This document shows positions 23,229 to 31,009 of a DNA stretch of 36,233 nucleotides, piece by piece. The position numbers were made by a program, and so were the translations under genes. The stretch is taken from contig QHTB01000177.1 in the NCBI GenBank assembly GCA_003220615.1, positions 1 through 36,233 of the forward strand, read 5' to 3'. Within the stretch, counting starts at the first letter, position 1, and each line of letters starts with the position of its first letter. The notes beneath the pieces are model-generated. The model had not been told where the DNA came from. It saw nothing but the letters and a program-made list of their open reading frames with translations, and did not search any database. Source of the DNA: Candidatus Rokuibacteriota bacterium. Its GTDB lineage: Bacteria > Methylomirabilota > Methylomirabilia > Rokubacteriales > CSP1-6.

Positions 23229-24028
23229 TACCTACCTAGACAATCCTCTTCGCGGTACTTGGGCAGTCGGAACGAGAATCGCGCGCCGTGCCCGAGCCGG
23301 CTCTCGCACCAGATCGTCCCGCCCATCGCGTCGATCAGTTCCTTGGCCACGGCGAGTCCATATCCGGTGGACTCTTCATACCCCGTCGGCACACTGCTCA
23401 GACGGACGCCGCGACGGAAGAGCTTCGCCTGGTCCTCTTCGCTGATCCCCGGCCCCTCGTCCTGCACGCTGCACACGAGGAAGCCGGGTTCGGCCCGGAC
23501 GAACACTCGCACGACCCGGCCATGCGGCGAGTACTTGATCGCGTTCGAGAGCAGGTTGTCCATGACCACGGCCACAGCCACCCGGTCCGCCCGAGCGTCC
23601 GGCTCCTCGACGTGGAGGTCCGGCGTGATGCTGATCTGCTTCTCGGCAGCTTTTCGTCGGTAGAAGTGGCAGACGCGCTCGATCAAGACGGATACGTCGA
23701 CCGGCTCGAAGCTGAGCCGGGGCTGATACGTCTTCGAGGCGTGCCGCAAGAGCTCCGTCGCGAGATGGGTCATCAAATTCGTGGCGTGGCTGATGCCTTC
23801 GAGCCACAAGCGAACCTGGCGGTCGGGATGGTCCGCGAGGCTCCCGAGCAGCAAGTCCGCGGTCCCGCCCGTGACGGCCAGGTAGTTCCCGAGCGCGTGC
23901 GCGGCAAAGGCGACGGCTCGCGCGTCCACCTCCGGCAAGTGCTCGAGGTCGGCCAGCGCCTGTTCCAGGTCGGTGCGCGCCCGGGCGATGCTGGCGGCGA
24001 CTCGCTCCTTCGTCTCTGCCACGGACAT
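23228..24028 (-). CDS. soluble sensor histidine kinase, no recognised input domain
   Basis: A 266-residue cytoplasmic histidine kinase. There is no signal peptide or membrane segment. A helical start (~1-40) leads into a degenerate phosphoacceptor region, FAAHALGNYLAVTGGTADLL, with His ~44 but lacking the usual HELR motif. The ATPase domain (~135-260) is intact: N box VVMDNLLSNAIKYSPHGRVV, G1 VQDEGPGISEEDQAKLF, G2 STGYGLAVAKELIDAMGGTI. It may be a kinase lacking normal autophosphorylation, a phosphatase or a scaffold. No regulator gene adjoins it; it faces the MASE1 kinase across a shared operator at 24068. The N-terminal start is supported only by position, and I see no strong ribosome site. 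Confidence 0.85.
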   Translation of the reverse strand: MSVAETKERVAASIARARTDLEQALADLEHLPEVDARAVAFAAHALGNYLAVTGGTADLLLGSLADHPDRQVRLWLEGISHATNLMTHLATELLRHASKTYQPRLSFEPVDVSVLIERVCHFYRRKAAEKQISITPDLHVEEPDARADRVAVAVVMDNLLSNAIKYSPHGRVVRVFVRAEPGFLVCSVQDEGPGISEEDQAKLFRRGVRLSSVPTGYEESTGYGLAVAKELIDAMGGTIWCESRLGHGARFSFRLPKYREEDCLGR

Positions 24029-24067
24029 GAACAGTCACGTTCGCGTACGGCGCTGCGCTCCGCCATT

Positions 24068-24079
24068 GGACCTTGGTCC
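24068..24079. promoter_or_regulatory. operator palindrome in the divergent kinase spacer
   Basis: GGACCTTGGTCC flanked by CCATT on the left and TATGG on the right, the best extended copy in the window together with that at 29587: a 22-bp palindrome. It lies 46 nt from the soluble kinase start (24028) and about 60 nt from the MASE1 kinase start (24133). Confidence 0.75.
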
Positions 24080-24132
24080 TATGGGAGCCGCCTCGTCGGT
24101 GGGCGCCGCCTTGCCGGCGAGATTCGGTTACC

Positions 24133-26718
24133 ATGGTCACCGCGATGAAGCGCCGTGCTGACGCGGGGCCGATCCTGGCGACCGCGCTCCTGGTCTGTGC
24201 CGCCTATTACGTCGGGGCGAATGTGGGGTTCATCCTCCGGTTCCCACCGGCGACTCCCTCCCTCCTGTGGCCACCCAACTCGATCTTGACCGCCACGCTC
24301 CTGCTCTCAGCGCCGAGGCGGTGGGGGATCTACCTGCTGGCGGCGCTCCCGGCGCATCTGGTGGCAGAGCTGGGGGTATTTCCGTTCCCGCTGGTGCTCT
24401 CGCTCTTCGTCACCAATTGCAGCGAGGCGTTGCTGGCCGCGATCTGCGTGCGCCGATTCAGCGATGCGCCGACCCACTTCGACACGCTGCGCCGGGTGGT
24501 CGCCTTCATCGTCGGCGCCGTTCTCGTCGCGCCGTTCGTCTCGTCGTTCGTGGATGCCGCGGCCGTCACAGCGCTGCGGGATGAGCCCTACTGGTTCGTC
24601 TGGCGGACCCGATTCTTCTCCAACGTCCTGACCGAGCTCACGCTCGTGCCGGCGATCGTGGTGCTGATCACGGGTGCCCCAGCCTGGATCCGTCGTGCGC
24701 CCCTTCGAAACAAAGCCGAGGCCGTCCTGCTGACCGCGGGACTCCTCGGCTCCCTCGTCGCGGTCTTCGTCGAACCCCAGGCGGGCGCATACCCGATCCC
24801 GGGCGTGCCGGTTCCCCCGCTGACCTTCATCGTGCCGTTCGTCTTATGGGCCGCGCTGCGCTTCGGTTCCTCGGGGGCCAGCCTGTCCCTGCTGGCGTCG
24901 GTGCTCGTTGCAATCTGGGCGGCCACGCACGGTCGTGGATCGTTTCCGGTGCCGCTGCGGGCGGAAAGTGTCCTGGCCCTCCAGATCGTCGTGAGCATCC
25001 TGGCGATCCCGCTCATGTATCTGGCGGCGCTGATCGAAGAACGACGACGAGCCGAGAAAGCCCTGAGCGAGCGCCTCCGCTTCGAGGAGTTGCTCTCCCG
25101 CCTCTCCGGCGCGTTCGTGCACCTTCCCAGCTCCGAGATGGACGAGTCGTTCAGAACGTGGCTCCGACGTCTCGGCGAGTTTCTCGGGCTGGAGCGCGCC
25201 GCTCTTCTCCGGCTCTCCGAAGACAATGAGCTTCTGACGGTTTCCCACTGCTGGGTCGCTCCGGGAATCGATCCGGGGCCTCGGAGCATCGTCATTCGCA
25301 GTTTTCCCGAAACCGTCGAGCGGCTGTTCAGCGAGCAGCCCTTTGTCCTCCCGCGCACGGAGAACCATCGTGACGAACCGCCGAAGGACGAGGACGCACG
25401 CGGGCAGGGACGCGTCAGCTCGCAGCTGACCATCCCGCTGGTGGCCGGCGGCCGCGTGCTCGGCGGCCTCGCGTTCGATGCGCTCGCTGCCGATCGGGCC
25501 TGGCCGGAGGAGCAGGTCCAGTGGCTGCGACTCGTTGCCGAGGTCTTCGCCAGCGCTCTGGCGCGCAAGGAGACGGTGGATGCTCTGGGGGCGAGCGAGC
25601 TGATGAAGTCGGCCATTCTCGCCTCGTTGAGCAACGGCGTCGCGGTGGTGGACCGGGACGGCCGCGTCATCGCCGTCAACGAGAGCTGGACGCGGTTCGG
25701 CCGCGAAAGCAACGCGGCGACGTATGCCGGGATCGGCATGGGCGCCAACTATCTCGAGACCTGCCGACAGAGAGCCCGGCAGGGCACGCCTCACGCCTGG
25801 GAGGCGCTGGCCGGGATCGAGGCGGTGCTCGACGGATCGATGACGGGATTTGCTCTGGAATATTCCGGCTCCGGTCCCACCACCGACCGCTGGTTTGCGA
25901 TGTCGGTGGTCCCGCTCAACCGGCCGGAAGGCGGCGCGGTCGTCTCGCACACGGATGTCACCGAGCGGAAGCGCGCCGAGCTGGAGCTCCAGCGGAGCCG
26001 CCAGGAGCTGGCGCATTTCACGCGCGTCTCGACGATGGGCGAGCTGAGCGCCTCACTCGCTCACGAGCTGAGCCAGCCGCTGACCGGGATCCTGACCAAC
26101 GCCCAGGCCGCCCAGCGGTTCCTCGACGTCACGCCGCCCGACCTCGGAGAGTTGCGGACGATCGTGTCCGACATCATCTCGGACGACAAGCGCGCGGGGG
26201 AGGTCATCCAGCGCCTGCGCGACCTGCTCAGGAAAGACGTCCCCCACCAGCTCGTCCTCGACCTCAACGCCCTCATCCGTGACGTGGCAAGGCTCCTGAG
26301 CAGTGATGCGCTCATTCGCAACGTCACGATCACGCTCGATCTCGATCCACGACCGCTGACCGTGACCGGCGACCGCGTCCAGTTGCAGCAAGTGGTCTTG
26401 AACCTCCTCGTCAACGCCATGGAGGCGATGGCCGACGGCGCCGAGGGCGACGGGAGCATCGTCGTGCGCACGCAGTACACCGACGTGGAGGCTGTGCATG
26501 TGGCGGTCCAGGATGCCGGGCCCGGACTCCGCGAGGGCACCCACGACCTCGTCTTCGAGCCGTTCTACACGACCAAGCCCGCCGGAATGGGCATGGGGCT
26601 TTCCATCGCCAAGTCCCTCATCGAGGCGCACGGCGGCGTCATCTGGGCCGCGAACAATCCGGGCCGAGGGGTCACATTTCACTTCGCGATGCCCGTCAGC
26701 ATCAAGGGGTCGGAGTGA
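24133..26718 (+). CDS. MASE1-GAF-PAS hybrid-input sensor histidine kinase
   Basis: An ~861-residue membrane kinase. Residues ~10-310 form a MASE1 sensor of about eight membrane segments (GANVGFILRFPPATPSLLWP, then LLAALPAHLVAELGVFPFPL). A GAF domain (~325-480) and a PAS domain (~495-615, SNGVAVVDRDGRVIAVNESW) follow. The phosphoacceptor box is MGELSASLAHELSQPLTGIL (His ~644); the ATPase has LQQVVLNLLVNAMEAM, DAGPGLRE and GMGMGLSIAKSLIEAHGG. The start is 24133 or 24145; an upstream in-frame ATG at 24073 lies inside the operator. The kinase core closely resembles that at 12262-13800. Its stop overlaps the GTG of the REC-only regulator. The ligand cannot be read from sequence; MASE1 often senses membrane-soluble or redox signals. 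Confidence 0.93.
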   Translation: MVTAMKRRADAGPILATALLVCAAYYVGANVGFILRFPPATPSLLWPPNSILTATLLLSAPRRWGIYLLAALPAHLVAELGVFPFPLVLSLFVTNCSEALLAAICVRRFSDAPTHFDTLRRVVAFIVGAVLVAPFVSSFVDAAAVTALRDEPYWFVWRTRFFSNVLTELTLVPAIVVLITGAPAWIRRAPLRNKAEAVLLTAGLLGSLVAVFVEPQAGAYPIPGVPVPPLTFIVPFVLWAALRFGSSGASLSLLASVLVAIWAATHGRGSFPVPLRAESVLALQIVVSILAIPLMYLAALIEERRRAEKALSERLRFEELLSRLSGAFVHLPSSEMDESFRTWLRRLGEFLGLERAALLRLSEDNELLTVSHCWVAPGIDPGPRSIVIRSFPETVERLFSEQPFVLPRTENHRDEPPKDEDARGQGRVSSQLTIPLVAGGRVLGGLAFDALAADRAWPEEQVQWLRLVAEVFASALARKETVDALGASELMKSAILASLSNGVAVVDRDGRVIAVNESWTRFGRESNAATYAGIGMGANYLETCRQRARQGTPHAWEALAGIEAVLDGSMTGFALEYSGSGPTTDRWFAMSVVPLNRPEGGAVVSHTDVTERKRAELELQRSRQELAHFTRVSTMGELSASLAHELSQPLTGILTNAQAAQRFLDVTPPDLGELRTIVSDIISDDKRAGEVIQRLRDLLRKDVPHQLVLDLNALIRDVARLLSSDALIRNVTITLDLDPRPLTVTGDRVQLQQVVLNLLVNAMEAMADGAEGDGSIVVRTQYTDVEAVHVAVQDAGPGLREGTHDLVFEPFYTTKPAGMGMGLSIAKSLIEAHGGVIWAANNPGRGVTFHFAMPVSIKGSE

Positions 26719-27122
26719 CGGAGAGCCGGACAACGGTCGTGGTCGTCGACGACGATGCGTCGGTCCGCCGCGGCCTGGAACGCCTGCTCGGATGCGCGGG
26801 CTACAACGTCGAGAGCTTCGCGTCGGCGCGAGACTTCCTGGCCCGCGGCGACTACGATCGTCCCGGCTGTCTCGTGCTCGACGTCAGGATGCCGGGCCAG
26901 AGCGGCCTCGACCTGCACCGGGTGCTCGTCGAAAGCCACCACGACATCCCGGTCATCTTCATCACTGGCCACGGCGATATCCCGATGGCCGTGCGGGCGA
27001 TGAAGGCCGGGGCCGTGGACTTCCTCCCCAAGCCCTTCGATGCCCAGGCACTCCTCGATGCCATCGAGCGTGCGCTGGTGAAGGACCGACAGCGCCGCCG
27101 CGTCACCGACCGATCAGTGTGA
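26715..27122 (+). CDS. REC-only FixJ-type response regulator
   Basis: A 135-residue receiver domain alone. A GTG start overlaps the kinase stop (GTGA). It has the FixJ-type receiver in full: acidic pair VVVDDDASV, Asp56 in LVLDVRMPGQSG, FITGHGDIPMAVRAMKAGAV and FLPKPFDAQALL. It ends just after helix 5 (KDRQRRRVTDRSV). FixJ relatives, such as the protein at 13990-14649, go on for ~80 residues with a LuxR-type HTH; here the reading frame stops and the convergent channel gene overlaps the 3' end by nine bases, so no HTH remains. It may be a phosphate sink, a competitor that cross-talks with the complete regulator, or a truncated gene. Confidence 0.93.
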   Translation: MTESRTTVVVVDDDASVRRGLERLLGCAGYNVESFASARDFLARGDYDRPGCLVLDVRMPGQSGLDLHRVLVESHHDIPVIFITGHGDIPMAVRAMKAGAVDFLPKPFDAQALLDAIERALVKDRQRRRVTDRSV

Positions 27123-29519
27123 GCGAGCCGCGTCGTTCAGGATCCGCACTTCCCGCTGGGGGAAGGGAAGCGTCATCCCGGCCGCCGGAAGCGCCGCGTA
27201 GACCGCGACAGCCAGCTCCGTCTGGATCTTGGGCCAGCGCTCGAAACGGTTCGTCCAGGCGCGCAGCTCGAAGTTGATCGAGCTGTCGCCGAACGCGATG
27301 AAGACAGCCTGGGGCGCCGGATCCTTCAAGACCTGAGGATGCGCGCGCCCCACCCCCTCCAGCACCTCCACCACCTTCTCGGGCGCGCTGCCGTAGTCCA
27401 CGCCCACGCGCAGATCGATGCGACGCGTCCGGTCAGAGAGCGTCCAGTTGGTCACCCGCTCCGTGACGAGCTGGGCGTTGGGGACGATGATCTCGGCGCC
27501 CTGCCAGGTCCGCACGGTGCTGGCGCGTATGCCGATCCGGGACACCTCGCCCGAAAGCTCACCGACCTCGACGATGTCGCCCACGTGGACTGGCCGCTCG
27601 AAAAGCAGGATCAGCCCCGAGACGAAGTTGTTCACCACGCTCTGCAGCCCGAAGCCGATGCCGACGCCGAACGCGCCGACCAGGACGGTCACCCTGGTCA
27701 GGTCGAGCCCCAGCACCCCCAAGGCCAGCGCGAACCCGAGGGCGATGATCACGTAATTCAGCAGGCTCGAGATGGCGTAGGAGATGCCGCGGGTCAGCCG
27801 CGTACGCGGATAGACATCTTCGCGCAGCACGAAGCGGATGAAGGCGGACACCAGATACGCCAGCCACACGGTGAGGACGAACTCGAGCACGTCGCCCGCC
27901 GAGAAGCTGATCGAGCCGCGTCCCAGCTTCGCCGTGAGAATCGCACCACCCAGAGACCAGGCCGGTTGGAAGAGATCGATACGGTCGAGGAAGCGAGCGG
28001 CCCACGCCCCGATCGCGAACACGATCAGGACGCCGTGGACGCGGCGCTCCAGCTGGTCGCGATGGTGCTGGACCATCTGAAGCAGGTTCAGCGGCCACAC
28101 GCGCAGCGTGAGCGCCACCACGCCGGTCGCCACGCGGGTGCAGGCGTAGAGCGTGAGCGCCAGGACACCGCCGCTGAATACGCTGGAGGCGAGCAGCCGC
28201 GCCAGGCGCATGTAGCCGGTGGCCCCCGCCACGAGTCCGGCCGCGAGCGTGAGGACGACGAGGCCGGCTCCGATCCGGAACACGCGCACCCGTTCGGTCT
28301 CCGCACCCGCACCGGACCGGAGCCGAAGCGATCCACTGGTCAACGAGCGTCCCAGCACGACGATCCCGGCGAGCATTTCGACTTCGAGGATCGCCTGCTC
28401 GAGCACGGACACGCGTTCTACGGCCTGCCGGAGGCTGTCGAGCGCGAACAGGACGCCGAGGGCGTAGACCGTGGACACGAGCCGCGGGTCGATCACGGGC
28501 CGGGTCAATCGGATCACCGGCACGAGAGCCAGGACCACGCAAAGGCGGCGTACGCTGAGGGGCACGCCGTACATCGGCGAAGAGGCGATCAGCAGGACCA
28601 CGATCAGCGCCGCGGCGTACGGACGGTCGAACACCGCGATGGTCTGCAGCTCGTCATCGCCGACCGCACGCCACCGGCGTCGTCCACGCCGCGCCGCGCA
28701 GAACACCGCCGAGAGCATCGCCAAGATTGCGATGTGCAGCGCCATGCCCCGCGACGGATCGCGGACGTACTGGACGTAGTCGTTCCAGCGGACGACGGCG
28801 ATCCTTCGAATTCGCTCAGGCAGATCGGCGCGCGCACGAGCCCATCCTTCGCCCGCCCACAAGGGCGGGCTGTCCCGCTCGAGCATTCCTCCCATGGCTC
28901 GCCTCTGAGCCTGGGTGAACTGCGCCAGGACCGTGCTCGCCCGGCCCACCGCCTCCGCGACGACGCTCTGGAGATCCAGCACCGCCGTGCGCTCCGACGC
29001 AATCGGCGTTCTGGCCGCATCGATGTCCGCCAACACGGCGTCGATCTGCGCGAGCACCGGCCCCGGCGCGTTGGCGGCTTTGGAGACCTCCAGGGTCTCG
29101 TGCCAGGTCTGCTGGAGGTCGGCCAGACGAGTGAGCGCAGCCTGAAGCAGGCTGGCCCGGTGCGTGAGCAGGCTCAGCCACTCATTGGTCTGCAGGAGCC
29201 GATGCTGCCACACCTGCTGTTGCGCCTGGATCATGTCCAGCGTCGGGTCGGCGTGCAGGATGGTCGAGGCCGCAGCAACCTCGAGATCAATCTGCTCGCG
29301 GAGCTCGGGGACACGCTTGCGGATCAGCTCCACCTCCGCGCCGGGGGCCAAGGGCTCGGTGACGCTCCGGAGGAGATTCGGCACCTGCGCAGCCCGCGTC
29401 GCCACTTCCGCCACCGGGATTGCGGCCGATACGGGCGTCGTCGCACTCTTCGGCGGAGACACGGGTTCCGCCGCCTCGCCCGACGGGGGGTGAACCGCCG
29501 CGCCGAGGATCGAAAGCAA
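27114..29519 (-). CDS. MscK/KefA-like mechanosensitive channel (second copy)
   Basis: An ~801-residue paralogue of the channel at 490-2964 with the same plan: coiled-coil periplasmic region (~30-240), several membrane segments, then the MscS core near residue 615 (VGAFGVGIGFGLQSVVNNFV, FERPVHVGDIVEVGELSGEV, RASTVRTWQGAEIIVPNAQL). The start is a problem: the frame is open back to a stop near 29566 with no ATG or GTG. TTG at 29519 lies inside what looks like one hydrophobic signal (TWAFVVWTLLSILGAAVH), so either the TTG is used, an unusual codon starts upstream, or a frameshift removed the N-terminus. The operator at 29587 is centred 73 nt upstream of the TTG. Confidence 0.88.
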   Translation of the reverse strand: MLSILGAAVHPPSGEAAEPVSPPKSATTPVSAAIPVAEVATRAAQVPNLLRSVTEPLAPGAEVELIRKRVPELREQIDLEVAAASTILHADPTLDMIQAQQQVWQHRLLQTNEWLSLLTHRASLLQAALTRLADLQQTWHETLEVSKAANAPGPVLAQIDAVLADIDAARTPIASERTAVLDLQSVVAEAVGRASTVLAQFTQAQRRAMGGMLERDSPPLWAGEGWARARADLPERIRRIAVVRWNDYVQYVRDPSRGMALHIAILAMLSAVFCAARRGRRRWRAVGDDELQTIAVFDRPYAAALIVVLLIASSPMYGVPLSVRRLCVVLALVPVIRLTRPVIDPRLVSTVYALGVLFALDSLRQAVERVSVLEQAILEVEMLAGIVVLGRSLTSGSLRLRSGAGAETERVRVFRIGAGLVVLTLAAGLVAGATGYMRLARLLASSVFSGGVLALTLYACTRVATGVVALTLRVWPLNLLQMVQHHRDQLERRVHGVLIVFAIGAWAARFLDRIDLFQPAWSLGGAILTAKLGRGSISFSAGDVLEFVLTVWLAYLVSAFIRFVLREDVYPRTRLTRGISYAISSLLNYVIIALGFALALGVLGLDLTRVTVLVGAFGVGIGFGLQSVVNNFVSGLILLFERPVHVGDIVEVGELSGEVSRIGIRASTVRTWQGAEIIVPNAQLVTERVTNWTLSDRTRRIDLRVGVDYGSAPEKVVEVLEGVGRAHPQVLKDPAPQAVFIAFGDSSINFELRAWTNRFERWPKIQTELAVAVYAALPAAGMTLPFPQREVRILNDAARSH

Positions 29520-29586
29520 CGTCCAGACGACGAAGGCCCAGGTTCCGATGCGGGATTTTCGGGTCGGTCAGGAGACTGGTGCCATA

Positions 29587-29598
29587 GGACCTAGGTCC
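29587..29598. promoter_or_regulatory. operator palindrome, perfect copy, between MscK-like and Cys-rich genes
   Basis: GGACCTAGGTCC is fully self-complementary. It is flanked by CCATA on the left and AATGG on the right, so symmetry extends to about 22 bp. It lies between divergent genes: 73 nt from the TTG at 29519 and 36 nt from the ATG at 29628. Confidence 0.75.
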
Positions 29599-29627
29599 AA
29601 TGGCGCCCAATGCACGTCGTCCCGACA

Positions 29628-30065
29628 ATGCGAGGCGTCGTGAGAGCCCTCGGTCTCGTTGCGATCCTGTTCTCGAGCGTGTGCGCCGCGGAGGCGGCGC
29701 CGGTGTACGACGGGTCGGCCCCGATGCAGTGCGCGATCAAGAGCGTGATGGTCTGCGACGACCCCTCGATATGTGTCCGGGGAACGGCGCAGACGGTCTC
29801 GCTCCCTTCGGTCCTCTCGGTCGACGTCGGACGTCGCCTCGTCGGCGGTGACGCGTCCGGCCGTACCGTCCGCATCACAGCGGTGGGCCACGGAGCGGGG
29901 CGATTGATGCTCCACGGCGAAGACCTGGACCTTGGCGGAGTCGCCTGGAACGTCGTGATCGTGGAAGACTCCGGCGGCATGTCGGGGGCCGTCCTTTCTC
30001 AGGGCGGCGGCTTCCTCATGTTCGGAGCGTGCTCGGTGGCCGACGGCGCACGCCCCGGACGGTAG
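29628..30065 (+). CDS. small Cys-rich secreted protein, unknown family (copy 2)
   Basis: A 145-residue exported protein, paralogue of the protein at 18531-18965. The ATG at 29628 (rather than 29610) directly opens the signal peptide MRGVVRALGLVAILFSSVCA; neither has a clear ribosome site. The mature part has the shared plan YDGS, MQCA, MVCDDPSICVRG, LPSVLSVDVGRRLVGG, a beta-rich part and the closing FGACS. Four Cys (QCA, VCD, ICV, GAC) recur in copy 1 and could make two disulfides. I know no named family. It is convergent with the DUF4410 gene (10 nt between the stops) and divergent from the channel. Confidence 0.8.
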   Translation: MRGVVRALGLVAILFSSVCAAEAAPVYDGSAPMQCAIKSVMVCDDPSICVRGTAQTVSLPSVLSVDVGRRLVGGDASGRTVRITAVGHGAGRLMLHGEDLDLGGVAWNVVIVEDSGGMSGAVLSQGGGFLMFGACSVADGARPGR

Positions 30066-30075
30066 ACGATGGATC

Positions 30076-30819
30076 CTATTGCAGCGCCTCCGGTGAGATC
30101 CGCCCCTGGATCACAAAGAACTGTCCCAGGTTCTTGGCGACGTTCTTGGCCAGGCGACTGCCGTCCGAGTTGACGGTGTCCCAGCTCGCCTCGGCGGCCG
30201 CCGAGGTGATGCCGCTCACCACGGCCGACGTCAAGAGATTTCCGGCCAACCCATCGGCGCCCATCATTAGCGCCATGCCGGGCTTGTAGCTGCTCTTGGC
30301 GTCCGCCTGGAGTGACTCCACGTTGCGCATTCCCTCGGGCGTGACTTCATACACCTGCACGCTGGCCTGAACTCCGGTTCGTCCGGCGCCCAGGCCGATG
30401 AGCACGCGTTCGGTGCGGTTGCCCTCGTCGATGGAAACGAATTGCCCCTTGATCATGAGGAGGCGCCCACCGGCAGACGGCGCGCTGAGTGCGCGCTCTG
30501 CCGGCAACCCGTACTGGTTGAGCTCTTTCACGAGGGCGTTGGCCACGGCATTGGCCACCGCATGCCCGATCTTGATTTCCTCGGCGGTTCGGGATGTCCC
30601 GGGATTCTGACCACTCCCGAAGAGTTGGCCGAGTTGTGTGCTGAGGCCTGAGTCGAGCCTCACCTCGTCCGGCGTCACCGCGAAGTCGTACACGAGGATC
30701 CGGTCGGGCCGTGGCAGTGCCCCGCTCGGCCCGCTCACGCGCTGGACACTCGCCGGTCCGCACGCCACCGTCACGAGAAGCATGGAACCGAGAGCACCGC
30801 CACGTATCGCCGCCTTCAT
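30076..30819 (-). CDS. DUF4410-family lipoprotein (second copy)
   Basis: A 247-residue lipoprotein, longer than its relative at 2943-3437. The ATG at 30819 follows AAAGGAGCGGGT; the signal peptide ends at lipobox TVAC. The mature part has RPDRILVYDFAVTPDEVRL, a variable linker, then EIKIGHAVANAVANALVKEL and NQYGLPAERA, a beta-strand MIKGQFVSIDEGNRTERVLIG, and a late helical hairpin of DUF4410 (AKNVAKNLGQFFVIQGRI). The function is unknown. A degenerate operator is centred about 70 nt upstream (30883-30894). Confidence 0.85.
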   Translation of the reverse strand: MKAAIRGGALGSMLLVTVACGPASVQRVSGPSGALPRPDRILVYDFAVTPDEVRLDSGLSTQLGQLFGSGQNPGTSRTAEEIKIGHAVANAVANALVKELNQYGLPAERALSAPSAGGRLLMIKGQFVSIDEGNRTERVLIGLGAGRTGVQASVQVYEVTPEGMRNVESLQADAKSSYKPGMALMMGADGLAGNLLTSAVVSGITSAAAEASWDTVNSDGSRLAKNVAKNLGQFFVIQGRISPEALQ

Positions 30820-30882
30820 ACCCGCTCCTTTGCCCTGCGAAATCGTCGCTGATTAGGTGCACATCTGACCCGGGGATCAATA

Positions 30883-30894
30883 CGACCTTGGGCG
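30883..30894. promoter_or_regulatory. degenerate operator upstream of DUF4410 lipoprotein
   Basis: CGACCTTGGGCG keeps the centre ACCTTGG but loses the right arm. Position (70 nt from the ATG at 30819) matches the other copies, which is the main reason to list it. The rest of the 190-base gap up to 31009 holds an alternating TATATATATG run (30921-30930) and nothing else I recognise. Confidence 0.4.
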
Positions 30895-31009
30895 CATGTG
30901 GGGGCCCGACCTCCACCGCCTATATATATGGATGGCCGGTAACGGTGCCACTCAGGCGCATCGGTGGGGCCTCGCGATTCCCAGGCTCGAGGCGTGGACG
31001 GAGTCGACG

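Noticed and set aside
29927..29945. GGACCTTGG inside the Cys-rich gene
   Set aside because: Only one arm matches; the right arm reads CGG. It is coding sequence and not near a gene start.
30072..30082. GGATCCTATT after the Cys-rich gene
   Set aside because: A superficial likeness to the operator; lacks the ACC/GGT core and lies between convergent stops.
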